The position numbers and the translations under genes are program-made. This document shows, in pieces, positions 1 to 5,558 of a stretch of 5,558 nt of DNA. Each line of letters starts with the position of its first letter. The stretch's first letter is position 1. A model generated the notes under the pieces. The model saw nothing but the letters and a program-made list of their open reading frames with translations, did not search any database and had not been told where the DNA came from. The DNA comes from Oscillospiraceae bacterium (GTDB lineage Bacteria > Bacillota > Clostridia > Oscillospirales > Oscillospiraceae), in contig CACXCV010000009.1 in NCBI GenBank assembly GCA_902766215.1, positions 1 to 5,558 of the forward strand. The letters run 5' to 3'.

Positions 1-579
1 CCATAGGACGCACAGCGAGGCAAAGCCCGTGGCCGGGATATAGCTGGCCAGCGAGCTCATCAGAAAGCTTGCAAACATGAAGGCCATGCCGAGGATGGCG
101 GCCACAACCTGATTTTCCGTCAGGCTGGAGGCAAACATGCCCATAGCCAGCAGCGCGGCACAGAGGCAGAAATAGCCCAGCAGGCCGGTATAGCTGCTGG
201 CATAGTTCACGGCGCCATAGCGGCCCAGCACCAGCGGGCACAGGCCAAACACCGCGCACGCGGCCAGAACCACCGTGAGCATGGCCAGATATTTGCCCAG
301 CACCACCTTGCCCGTGGACAGGGGCAGCGAATAGAGCAGCTGATCCGTCTTCTGGCGGCGTTCCTCGCTGAGGCTGCGCATGGTCAGCAGGCACAGGGCC
401 AGGATCGTCACGACGAGAAACAGCATGGAAGCCAGGGCCTGTTCCATCTGAGGATAGCCCCCCACAAAGCAGTTGACCCGCAGCAAAATGCCCAGCACCA
501 CCGTCAGAAAGGCCAGATACAGCCACCCGACAGGGCCGGTAAAGCAGGCGCGCAGCTCGCGCTTATAAACGGCCAGCAT
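1..579 (-). CDS. ABC-2 type transporter permease, GldF-like (C-terminus cut by window edge)
   Basis: Membrane subunit of an ABC exporter, partner of the ATPase encoded just upstream. The 193 visible residues start at ATG 577-579 and stay open to base 1; relatives are usually about 240-290 residues, so the C-terminal part is missing. Hydrophobic segments are visible at about residues 14-33, 50-67, 95-118, 133-152 and 155-176. Between the second and third lies a charged cytoplasmic stretch, LSEERRQKTDQLLYSLPLS (about 70-88). This matches the EE-K-T-LL-PLS pattern that GldF/ABC-2 permeases carry at the presumed ATPase-coupling region. The start is fixed by AGGAGG at 588-593, eight bases upstream, and the gene overlaps the ATPase stop by 17 bases, so translational coupling is likely. 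The family assignment comes from the topology and this motif; the substrate cannot be read from sequence. In related Clostridia a GldG-like protein often follows, which would be beyond base 1. Confidence 0.85.
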   Translation of the reverse strand, partial: MLAVYKRELRACFTGPVGWLYLAFLTVVLGILLRVNCFVGGYPQMEQALASMLFLVVTILALCLLTMRSLSEERRQKTDQLLYSLPLSTGKVVLGKYLAMLTVVLAACAVFGLCPLVLGRYGAVNYASSYTGLLGYFCLCAALLAMGMFASSLTENQVVAAILGMAFMFASFLMSSLASYIPATGFASLCVLW

Positions 580-1657
580 CGTTGTTTCCTCCTTCCTCCG
601 GGGCAGATGGTTCCTGCGGCGCATCGGGAATGGCCTGTTTTTCCGGCCGGTAGTCCCGGTTGGCGTCGCCGAAGAGATAGGTCGGCTGGGCCTCGTCCTC
701 CGCCGGCTGCTCGGCTGTCAGCTCGAGGAACACGTCCTCCAGCGTGGCACGGTCAAGACTCAGGTGCCGCAGCGGCAGCCCCGCCGCGGCAATGGCTGCA
801 TAGGCAGCCTCGCGCAGATCCAGCGCCGGGCCGGAGGTCAGCGTCACCGCCACGCAGCCCGCCTCGTCCGAGGGGGCAACGGCCAGCGTATAGTCCTCCC
901 CTGCCGGATCGGGCAGCTGCATAGCCGCCAGCGCCGCGCGCACAGCCGCCTCGTCGGCGCGCACCGTCAGGCGCAGCGTGTTCGAGCCGGCCATCAGGCG
1001 GGTCAGGTTCTCGGCCGTGTCGGCCGCCACCAGGCGCCCGCGGGAAATGATTAGGATCCGGTCGCAGACCGCCGCCACCTCGGACAGAATGTGGCTGGAG
1101 AGGATCACGGTGTGCTCCTGCCCCAGCGAGCGGATCAGGTCACGGATCTCGATGATCTGCAGTGGGTCAAGGCCGACGGTTGGCTCGTCAAGGATGATCA
1201 CCTCCGGGTCGCCCAGCAGCGCCTGGGCAATGCCCACGCGCTGGCGATAGCCCTTGGACAGGTGCTTGATCAGCCGGTCCTTCATCGCAGCAATCTGGGT
1301 GCGGTCCATCACAGCCTCGACCCCACTGCGCAGCGCCGCGCCGCGCAGGCCCTTGGCCTCGCCCACAAAGCGCAGGTATTCCAGCGGCGTCATGTCCAGA
1401 TAGACCGGCGGCTGCTCCGGCAGATAGCCGATGCGGCGTTTGGCCTCGTTGGGCTGGTCAAAGATGTCATACCCGTCGATGGTCACGGTGCCGGACGTGG
1501 CCGCCAGGCAGCCGGTGATAATGTTCATGGTTGTGCTTTTTCCCGCGCCGTTGGGGCCGAGAAAGCCGTAAATCTGTCCCTTTTCGATGGTGACGCTCAG
1601 GTCGTTGACGGCGATATGGTCGCCGTACTGCTTGCTCAGATGCTGAATTTCAATCAA
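563..1657 (-). CDS. ABC transporter ATP-binding protein (GldA/CcmA-like class, with C-terminal extension)
   Basis: ATPase subunit that should power the permease encoded immediately downstream. It has 364 residues and a full set of nucleotide-binding motifs: Walker A GPNGAGKST (34-42), a Q-loop region GYLPEQP (77-83) with Glu at the usual Gln place, the signature LSKGYRQR (133-140) instead of canonical LSGGQ, Walker B VIILDE (153-158), D-loop GLDP (162-165) and switch His189. The LSKGY and YLPE variants are common in the ABC-2 exporter ATPases. After about residue 220 comes a C-terminal domain of the DUF4162 kind, then an acidic Pro/Glu-rich tail (about 318-364) of unknown role. The start is TTG (1655-1657); it places the conserved first strand (IEIQHLSKQYG) at the N-terminus and has AGGAGG at 1667-1672, nine bases away. 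An ATG at 1675-1677 is out of frame. The gene's 3' end carries the permease ribosome binding site. Substrate unknown; possibilities include a drug, lipid or polysaccharide. Confidence 0.93.
   Translation of the reverse strand: MIEIQHLSKQYGDHIAVNDLSVTIEKGQIYGFLGPNGAGKSTTMNIITGCLAATSGTVTIDGYDIFDQPNEAKRRIGYLPEQPPVYLDMTPLEYLRFVGEAKGLRGAALRSGVEAVMDRTQIAAMKDRLIKHLSKGYRQRVGIAQALLGDPEVIILDEPTVGLDPLQIIEIRDLIRSLGQEHTVILSSHILSEVAAVCDRILIISRGRLVAADTAENLTRLMAGSNTLRLTVRADEAAVRAALAAMQLPDPAGEDYTLAVAPSDEAGCVAVTLTSGPALDLREAAYAAIAAAGLPLRHLSLDRATLEDVFLELTAEQPAEDEAQPTYLFGDANRDYRPEKQAIPDAPQEPSAPEEGGNNDAGRL
588..593 (-). promoter_or_regulatory. Ribosome binding site of the permease, inside the ATPase gene
   Basis: On the minus strand this reads AGGAGG, part of a longer purine run, eight bases before ATG 577-579. 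It lies within the last codons of the ATPase gene, so ribosomes finishing the ATPase pass through it. This supports coupled, roughly stoichiometric synthesis of the two subunits. Confidence 0.85.
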
Positions 1658-1666
1658 GAGCAGGTC

Positions 1667-1672
1667 CCTCCT
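1667..1672 (-). promoter_or_regulatory. Ribosome binding site that decides the TTG start of the ABC ATPase
   Basis: Minus strand AGGAGG (extended to AGGAGGG) lies nine bases before TTG 1655-1657. It is the only strong site near the N-terminus and supports TTG over downstream ATG codons, which would delete the first strand of the ATPase fold. Confidence 0.85.
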
Positions 1673-1692
1673 CGCATGCGTATTGGTGCAAT

Positions 1693-1722
1693 GGTATCAC
1701 ACAGATATAGACAATCTGTGAA
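1693..1722 (-). promoter_or_regulatory. Possible weak promoter with overlapping operator-like dyad upstream of the ABC genes
   Basis: The 65-base gap between the desulfurase stop and the ATPase start holds a perfect inverted repeat, CACAGAT (1700-1706) and ATCTGTG (1714-1720), separated by seven bases. On the minus strand a -35-like TTCACA (1717-1722, 5 of 6 to consensus) is followed 18 bases later by GATACC (1693-1698, only 3 of 6), so the dyad would fill the spacer as a repressor site does. No T-run follows, so it is not an intrinsic terminator. The dyad is seen directly; promoter and operator function are inference. The transporter may equally be transcribed by read-through from the desulfurase gene. 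Confidence 0.3.
1700..1720. repeat. Inverted repeat 7-7-7 in the desulfurase-ATPase gap
   Basis: Perfect 7-base arms CACAGAT and ATCTGTG flank a 7-base AT-rich spacer; the flanking bases do not extend the pairing. Its 21-base size and position two bases after the desulfurase stop and 43 bases before the ATPase start suit a dimeric regulator's binding site, but a chance or RNA-level structure is possible. Confidence 0.55.
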
Positions 1723-2865
1723 TCACCAGACATTTCCTCTTGCCTGGCTGCAGATATCCCCCAGGGCCGCGGCTAGCAGATGGATTTCCTCCTCCGTGGT
1801 CTCGGCGCTGAGACTGACGCGGATGGCGCTGTCCACCAGCTCGTTGGCCACGCCCATGGCGGTGAGCACATGGCTGCGATGCCCCTTGGCGCAGGCCGAC
1901 CCGGCCGAGACATAGACCCCCCGGTCCTGCAGCCGGTTGATCAGCCCCTGCGAGGGCACGCCCGGCACCGACAGCGCCACGATGTGCGGCGCGGCCTGTT
2001 CCGGCAGCGGCAGCAGCGCCACGCCGCCGATCTGCTCCAGCTCGGCGCGGCAAAGATCGCGCAGGGCGCGCATCCGCGCCTGATCTGCCGCCGCCCGGGG
2101 TGCATAGACCGCGCAGGCCGCGCCGAAGGCGGCAATGGCCGGAACAGCCTCGGTGCCGCTGCGCAGTCCGCTCTCCTGCCCGCCGCCCAGCTGGTGCGCC
2201 GGCAGCGACAGGCCCGGCCGGATATACAGCGCGCCCGCGCCCTTGGCCCCGTGGACCTTGTGCGCGCTGACGGAGATCAGGTCGGCTCCCAGATTTTTGG
2301 CCTTGAACGGCACCTTCAGCAGGCCCTGCACCGCGTCGGTGTGAAAGATGGCGTCGGGACGGTTGCGATGGGTCAGACGGGCCATCTCGGCAATGGGCAT
2401 GGCCGCTCCGCTTTCGTTGTTGACCATCATCACCGACACCAGCACCGTGTCGGGCCGCAGGGCGGCCTTCAGCGCCGCAGCGGTGACACTGCCGTCCGGC
2501 TCTGGCTGGAGATAGGTCACGTCATAGCCCTGCCGGGCCAGCTGCTCGAAGCAGTGGAGCACCGCATGGTGCTCCACTGCTGTGGTAATGAGGTGCCTGC
2601 CGCGCTTGCCCAGGCGCTGCACGGCAGAGAAGATGGCCCAGTTGTCCGCCTCAGTGCCGCCGGAGGTGAAAAACACCCGCTCCGGCTCGGCCCCCATGGC
2701 AGCGGCGACCGATCGCCGCGCCTGCTGCAGCAGCTCGCGGGCCGGACCGCCCAGGCGGTGCAGCGACGAGGGGTTGCCCCAGGCCTCGGTCATGGCGCGG
2801 GTCATGGCCGCCACAGCGGCTTCGCAGGGGCGGGTGGTGGCGGAATTATCCAGATATGCGGTCAA
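1723..2865 (-). CDS. nifS: Cysteine desulfurase, NifS/IscS type (PLP-dependent, aminotransferase class V fold)
   Basis: Takes sulfur from L-cysteine as an enzyme persulfide, giving alanine; the sulfur serves Fe-S clusters, tRNA thiolation or thio-cofactors in the cytosol. The 380 residues match the usual group I length. Visible landmarks are YLDNSATT (4-11), SGGTEADN (68-75), active-site Glu98-His99 in VEHHAV, NNESG (149-153), HTDAVQ (175-180) with the PLP-nitrogen Asp177, the PLP lysine Lys203 in SAHKVHG, LRSGTE (234-239) and the persulfide Cys325 in GSACAKGHRSHVL. The GSAC loop separates it from SufS. The start is TTG (2863-2865), which puts YLDN at its normal distance from the N-terminus, with AGGAAGG at 2874-2880; ATG 2870-2872 is out of frame. 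It lies 23 bases after the cardiolipin synthase stop, so co-transcription is likely. No iscU, iscR, thiI or mnmA is in the window, so the sulfur acceptor is unknown. In Clostridia this GSACAKG type often lies beside thiI. Confidence 0.95.
   Translation of the reverse strand: MTAYLDNSATTRPCEAAVAAMTRAMTEAWGNPSSLHRLGGPARELLQQARRSVAAAMGAEPERVFFTSGGTEADNWAIFSAVQRLGKRGRHLITTAVEHHAVLHCFEQLARQGYDVTYLQPEPDGSVTAAALKAALRPDTVLVSVMMVNNESGAAMPIAEMARLTHRNRPDAIFHTDAVQGLLKVPFKAKNLGADLISVSAHKVHGAKGAGALYIRPGLSLPAHQLGGGQESGLRSGTEAVPAIAAFGAACAVYAPRAAADQARMRALRDLCRAELEQIGGVALLPLPEQAAPHIVALSVPGVPSQGLINRLQDRGVYVSAGSACAKGHRSHVLTAMGVANELVDSAIRVSLSAETTEEEIHLLAAALGDICSQARGNVW
2550..2581. repeat. Perfect 14-bp inverted repeat with 4-base loop inside the desulfurase gene
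   Basis: The arms at 2550-2563 and 2568-2581 (AGCAGTGGAGCACC and its exact reverse complement) flank GCAT. The transcript can fold into a 14-bp hairpin here. The repeat covers codons for about residues 96-106, including the conserved Glu98-His99. No T-run follows on either strand, so it is not an intrinsic terminator. It may be a by-product of high-GC codon choice in the Ala-Val-Glu-His-His-Ala-Val-Leu-His-Cys motif, or an RNA element. Confidence 0.9.
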
Positions 2866-2873
2866 AACGCATT

Positions 2874-2880
2874 CCTTCCT
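2874..2880 (-). promoter_or_regulatory. Ribosome binding site that decides the TTG start of the desulfurase
   Basis: Minus strand AGGAAGG, inside the purine run AAGGAAGGAA (2872-2881), lies eight bases before TTG 2863-2865, in the short gap after the cardiolipin synthase stop. It overlaps an out-of-frame ATG (2870-2872) only at its edge, and that ATG would be too close to use it. Confidence 0.75.
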
Positions 2881-2888
2881 TTCTGTTG

Positions 2889-4439
2889 TTACATCAGCGG
2901 CGTCAGCAGGCGGAGAATTGCCTGCCCCAGGCGCTTATACCAGGGGCGCGACAGGCACTGAGCCAGCGTGATGCGCTGGCAGACGGGAATGGTCTGCTCA
3001 AAGTCGCGCTCGATCTCGGCGATACAGCCCGCCTTATACATCCACACGCCGTCCTCAAAGTGGAGATAGAGGCTGCGGAAGTCCAGATTGATAGTGCCCA
3101 CGGTGGCATAGAGTCCATCCACACAGAACACCTTGGAGTGGATAAAGCCGGGGGTATATTCGTAGATCTGCACCCCGGCGGCCACCAGGCGGGCATAGTG
3201 CGCCCGGGTCAGGGCATGGACATACCACTTGTCCGGGATGTGGGGCGTGATGATGGTCACCTCGATGCCGGACTTGGCCGCGTTGGTCAGGGCCGTGGTC
3301 AGCTCCGTATCGACGATCAGATAGGGCGTCATGATGCGTACATAACGCTTGGCGCGGTTGATCAGATTGAGATAGACCGTCTGTCCCACCGGCTCGTTGT
3401 CCAGCGGGTTGTCGGTATAGGGCTGAATAAAACCCTGACTGGTTACCTCCATCGGCGCGGGGCGATAGTCCTCGATCCGTTCGCGCCGGCCGGTCTGATA
3501 TTCCCACATGGAGAGAAACATCACTGTCATGCTCCAGGCGGCGGCACCGCGCACCAGGATGCCTGCGTCTTTCCAGTGCCCGTAGGGCGCGTGGATGTTG
3601 ATATACTCATCGGCCAGGTTCATGCCGCCGGTAAAGGCCACCTTGCCGTCGATGATGAGCAGCTTGCGGTGGTCGCGGTTGTTCAGCCGCGAGGACAGCA
3701 CGGGGATAAAGGGGTTGAACACGCTGCAGCGGATGCCGCGGCTCTCCAGCGTCAGCCGGTAGTGATACGGCAGGCGGCAGATGCAGCCAAAGTCATCATA
3801 GATCACGCGCACGTCCACGCCCTGCGCCGCCTTTTCGGTCAGCAGGTCCAGCACGGTCTGCCACAGGAAGCCCTGCTCGATGATAAAATACTCGACAAAG
3901 ATGTACTTCTCCGCCTTTTGGAGCTCCTCGCACATGCGGGGAAAGCAGAGGTCGCCCAAGGAGAAATATTCCGTTTCCGTGCCGGTATAGCCCGGGCAGC
4001 CTGCCACCTGGGTGAGATAGTTGGACTGCAGGGCGGCGTCCGGCTCCTTGTTTTCCAGCCAGGTGTGCATTTCGGCGTCCTGCGTCAGGTTTTCGGCCAT
4101 GGTCTGCTGCATCGAGCCCATCTTGCGCTTGAGACGGCGGGAGAGGCGGTTGCCGCCCAGAATCAGATACAGTGCGCTGCCCACCAGCGGCAGAAACAGC
4201 AGCGAGGCAAGCCAGCCGATCTGATAGGCCGGGTTGGTATCATTGGAGATGATATACAGCGCCACCACAAGCGACACCAGATACATGGCAAACCAGTACC
4301 AGATGGAATTGCTTCCGCCGCGCAGAATCGCCACGGCCACCAGCACAATCTGTAGCAGCAGCAGCAGCGACACAATCACGACCCGCTGAAACAGCATCTT
4401 CAGCAGGTTGTGAATATTGGGCAATCGAATTCGTTTCAT
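2889..4439 (-). CDS. cls: Cardiolipin synthase (phospholipase D superfamily, two HKD motifs)
   Basis: Membrane enzyme that in bacteria condenses two phosphatidylglycerols into cardiolipin and glycerol. It has 516 residues, near the usual 480-510. N-terminal hydrophobic segments lie at about 17-39, 46-64 and 73-95; the last, with the preceding SNDTNPAYQIGW, matches the PLDc_N region typical of Cls. Catalytic motif 1 is HRKLLIID (His257, Lys259, Asp264) followed by GGMN (271-274). Motif 2 is HSKVFCVD (His434, Lys436, Asp441) followed by GTINLDFRS (448-456). Both are intact, so the enzyme should be active. The C-terminus LGQAILRLLTPLM is amphipathic, also usual for the family. The start ATG 4437-4439 has GGAGGT at 4445-4450, five bases away. 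The gene is first behind a good promoter at 4463-4491 and 23 bases ahead of the desulfurase. Another HKD transferase is possible, but N-terminal segments plus motif spacing favour Cls. Confidence 0.95.
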   Translation of the reverse strand: MKRIRLPNIHNLLKMLFQRVVIVSLLLLLQIVLVAVAILRGGSNSIWYWFAMYLVSLVVALYIISNDTNPAYQIGWLASLLFLPLVGSALYLILGGNRLSRRLKRKMGSMQQTMAENLTQDAEMHTWLENKEPDAALQSNYLTQVAGCPGYTGTETEYFSLGDLCFPRMCEELQKAEKYIFVEYFIIEQGFLWQTVLDLLTEKAAQGVDVRVIYDDFGCICRLPYHYRLTLESRGIRCSVFNPFIPVLSSRLNNRDHRKLLIIDGKVAFTGGMNLADEYINIHAPYGHWKDAGILVRGAAAWSMTVMFLSMWEYQTGRRERIEDYRPAPMEVTSQGFIQPYTDNPLDNEPVGQTVYLNLINRAKRYVRIMTPYLIVDTELTTALTNAAKSGIEVTIITPHIPDKWYVHALTRAHYARLVAAGVQIYEYTPGFIHSKVFCVDGLYATVGTINLDFRSLYLHFEDGVWMYKAGCIAEIERDFEQTIPVCQRITLAQCLSRPWYKRLGQAILRLLTPLM

Positions 4440-4462
4440 GGCGCACCTCCCCCTTTCCTGTT

Positions 4463-4491
4463 ATTGTACACAATTTTGCATACAGTTGCAA
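4463..4491 (-). promoter_or_regulatory. Sigma-A-type promoter of the cls transcription unit
   Basis: On the minus strand TTGCAA (4486-4491, 4 of 6 to the -35 consensus) and TACAAT (4463-4468, 5 of 6 to the -10 consensus) are separated by exactly 17 bases. Transcription would start around 4455-4457, giving a leader of roughly 15-20 bases that holds the ribosome binding site. A short dyad, ATTGT-2-ACAAT (4463-4474), overlaps the -10 element and could bind a regulator, though arms of five bases arise easily by chance. The local AT-rich patch stands out against GC-rich surroundings. Confidence 0.75.
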
Positions 4492-4512
4492 GGCGGGCCT
4501 GTTTAAAATACG

Positions 4513-4549
4513 ATAAAAACCCGGGCGCTGCGGATGGCAGCGCCCGGGT
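4513..4549 (-). terminator. Rho-independent terminator after the nicotinate phosphoribosyltransferase gene
   Basis: Arms 4519-4531 and 4537-4549 pair perfectly over 13 bases, mostly G-C (core CCCGGGCGCTGC), around a 5-base loop. On the minus strand five U residues follow the stem directly (4515-4519; one arm base shared), then AUCG and another U-rich stretch toward 4504-4510. It lies 18 bases past the gene's stop and ends that unit before the cls promoter. The orientation is clear, since A-rich sequence precedes it on the plus strand and no T-run follows there. Confidence 0.93.
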
Positions 4550-4567
4550 GGCGATGGGTGGGTACGG

Positions 4568-5558
4568 TTATGACCGCTGCACCAGCAGATCGTTGCGGAT
4601 GTCCCACAGCTTCTGCGACAGGTCAACATAATACTTGTGCGGGTTGTCAAACCGCTTGACCTCGTCCCAGAGAGTGTTCACCTGCTGGGCACAATAGGTC
4701 TGAATCTCTGCCAGCGACGGCGACTGATAGACCTGCCTGCCGCCCTGGAACACCGGCACCTGCAGCTCTCTGGCAGTAAAGTCATAGACCTCCTTGGCCT
4801 TCCAGGTGGCGTCGGGGTCGAAGATCCGCAGGTCCCGGCTGTCATCCACCGTTTCGTCGTGGAGGCTGATATAGTCGGCAATGGCCTTGCCGGTGTCGTT
4901 GCCATAGAAGCGCCAGAGCTTTTTGAAGTGCGGCGTGGTGATCTTTTCGATGTTTTCGCTGATCTTGATCTTGGGCGTGATCACGCCCTGGCTGTCCTCC
5001 ACCGCGGCCAGCTTGTACACGCCGCCGAACACCGGCTCGGACCGGGCGGTGATCAGCCGCTCGCCTACGCCAAAGCTGTCGATGCACGCGCCCTGGGCAA
5101 ACAGGTCGCGGATGAGGTATTCATCCAGCGAGTTCGAGGCCGTGATGGTACACTCGGTCCAGCCCGCGTCGTCGAGCATCCTGCGCGCCTTGCGGGTGAG
5201 GTAGGCAATGTCGCCTGAATCCAGGCGGATGCCGCACTTGGTGATGCCCAGGGGTTTGAGCACCTCGTTGAAGGCGCGGATGGCGTTGGGAATGCCGGAT
5301 TTGAGCGTGTTATAGGTGTCAACCAGCAGCGTGGCGCTGTGGGGATAGGTCTGGCAATAGGCCCGGAAGGCGTCCAGCTCGCTGTCAAACATCTGCACCC
5401 AAGCGTGGGCCATGGTGCCGCCGGCATAGACGCCGAAGATCTGGTCGGCCACGGTGCAGGCCGTGCCGGCACAGCCGCCGATATAGGCTGCGCGGGCGCC
5501 CAGAATCGCGCCGTCGCCGCCCTGGGCCCGGCGTGAACCGAACTCCAGCACCGTTCGG
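4568..5558 (-). CDS. pncB: Nicotinate phosphoribosyltransferase (N-terminus cut by window edge)
   Basis: Salvages nicotinate to nicotinate mononucleotide using PRPP, with ATP hydrolysis, in the cytosolic NAD pathway. About 330 residues are visible against roughly 470-490 for the family, so about 150 N-terminal residues lie beyond 5558. The frame is open through the edge; the apparent start at 5549-5551 is an internal GTG just before the conserved EFGSRRAQGGDGA (3-15 from that codon), and relatives continue upstream. Further landmarks, in the same numbering, are AAYIGGCAGTACT (21-33), GTMAHAW with the probable phosphorylated His49 (45-51), IRLDSGD of the phosphate-binding barrel strand (108-114), TASNSLDEYLI (137-147) and FGVGERLITA (160-169). 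The end, LWDIRNDLL, is typical of the Firmicute form. The gene ends at TAA 4568-4570 and is closed by its own terminator, so it is not co-transcribed with cls. His and LDSGD motifs argue against a nicotinamide-specific or quinolinate enzyme, though substrate preference is inferred. Confidence 0.95.
   Translation of the reverse strand, partial: RTVLEFGSRRAQGGDGAILGARAAYIGGCAGTACTVADQIFGVYAGGTMAHAWVQMFDSELDAFRAYCQTYPHSATLLVDTYNTLKSGIPNAIRAFNEVLKPLGITKCGIRLDSGDIAYLTRKARRMLDDAGWTECTITASNSLDEYLIRDLFAQGACIDSFGVGERLITARSEPVFGGVYKLAAVEDSQGVITPKIKISENIEKITTPHFKKLWRFYGNDTGKAIADYISLHDETVDDSRDLRIFDPDATWKAKEVYDFTARELQVPVFQGGRQVYQSPSLAEIQTYCAQQVNTLWDEVKRFDNPHKYYVDLSQKLWDIRNDLLVQRS

Noticed and set aside
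1700..1720. The dyad after nifS as an intrinsic terminator
   Set aside because: The stem is only 7 bp, not GC-rich, and no U-run follows on the minus strand.
1091..1915. A 274-residue open frame on the plus strand opposite the ABC ATPase and its upstream gap
   Set aside because: Antisense shadow of a gene with complete ABC motifs; no domain and no coherent start signal.
2550..2581. The nifS hairpin as a terminator, att site or IS end
   Set aside because: No U-run, no target duplication, and an intact reading frame through it.
1780..2961. A 393-residue open frame on the plus strand opposite nifS
   Set aside because: It mirrors the desulfurase codons. Composition is Arg/His/Gly/Gln rich with no domain, and it runs across the nifS-cls junction.
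2856..4355. A 499-residue open frame on the plus strand opposite cls
   Set aside because: The opposite strand encodes an unmistakable cardiolipin synthase with both HKD motifs. The plus-strand product has no recognisable domain, is rich in His, Gln, Gly and Val as expected of GC-rich antisense frames, and has no convincing ribosome binding site.
4637..5218. A 193-residue open frame on the plus strand opposite the nicotinate phosphoribosyltransferase
   Set aside because: Low-complexity antisense product opposite a well-conserved enzyme.
4568..5551. Treating the nicotinate phosphoribosyltransferase as a complete 327-residue protein
   Set aside because: The apparent start is an internal GTG just before a conserved mid-protein motif, the frame stays open to the window edge, and the family is about 150 residues longer.
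1..5558. CRISPR arrays, tRNA or rRNA genes, insertion sequences, toxin-antitoxin or defence genes
   Set aside because: No spaced direct repeats, no tRNA-like cloverleaf in the three short gaps, and no transposase or defence motifs; almost all bases belong to five recognisable housekeeping-type genes.

Overview
The window is an ordinary-looking stretch of chromosome from a GC-rich Firmicute, most likely a gut-type Clostridia lineage (Oscillospirales/Ruminococcaceae-like). That placement is inferred from protein character, the strong AGGAGG-type ribosome binding sites, TTG starts and high GC; nothing in the window proves it. All five genes lie on the minus strand, so the biological reading order runs from high to low coordinates. 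About 96% of the window is coding and no gap without a gene exceeds about 130 bases.

Reading order: (1) 5558-4568, the C-terminal two thirds of a nicotinate phosphoribosyltransferase (NAD salvage), cut by the window edge and followed by a strong intrinsic terminator at 4513-4549. (2) A clear sigma-A-type promoter at 4463-4491 starts a new transcription unit. Its first gene is a complete cardiolipin synthase of the two-HKD phospholipase D superfamily (4439-2889). (3) After 23 bases comes a complete NifS/IscS-type cysteine desulfurase (2865-1723, TTG start). (4) After 65 bases that contain a small dyad and only a weak promoter-like match comes an ABC-2-type transporter: the ATPase (1657-563, TTG start), and overlapping its end by 17 bases, the membrane permease (579 to the window edge, C-terminus missing). 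The permease and ATPase resemble the GldF/GldA class, so a GldG-like auxiliary gene may follow outside the window.

Functionally this is a NAD-salvage gene insulated by a terminator, then a possible multigene unit combining membrane phospholipid synthesis, sulfur mobilisation and an exporter. No shared pathway links the last three, so the grouping is probably read-through or operon convenience. I found no mobile element, RNA gene, CRISPR array or convincing novel system. The most unusual DNA-level signal is a perfect 14-bp inverted repeat with a 4-base loop inside the cysteine desulfurase gene (2550-2581), over codons for the conserved active-site Glu-His. Second is a 7-7-7 dyad just upstream of the transporter genes (1700-1720).
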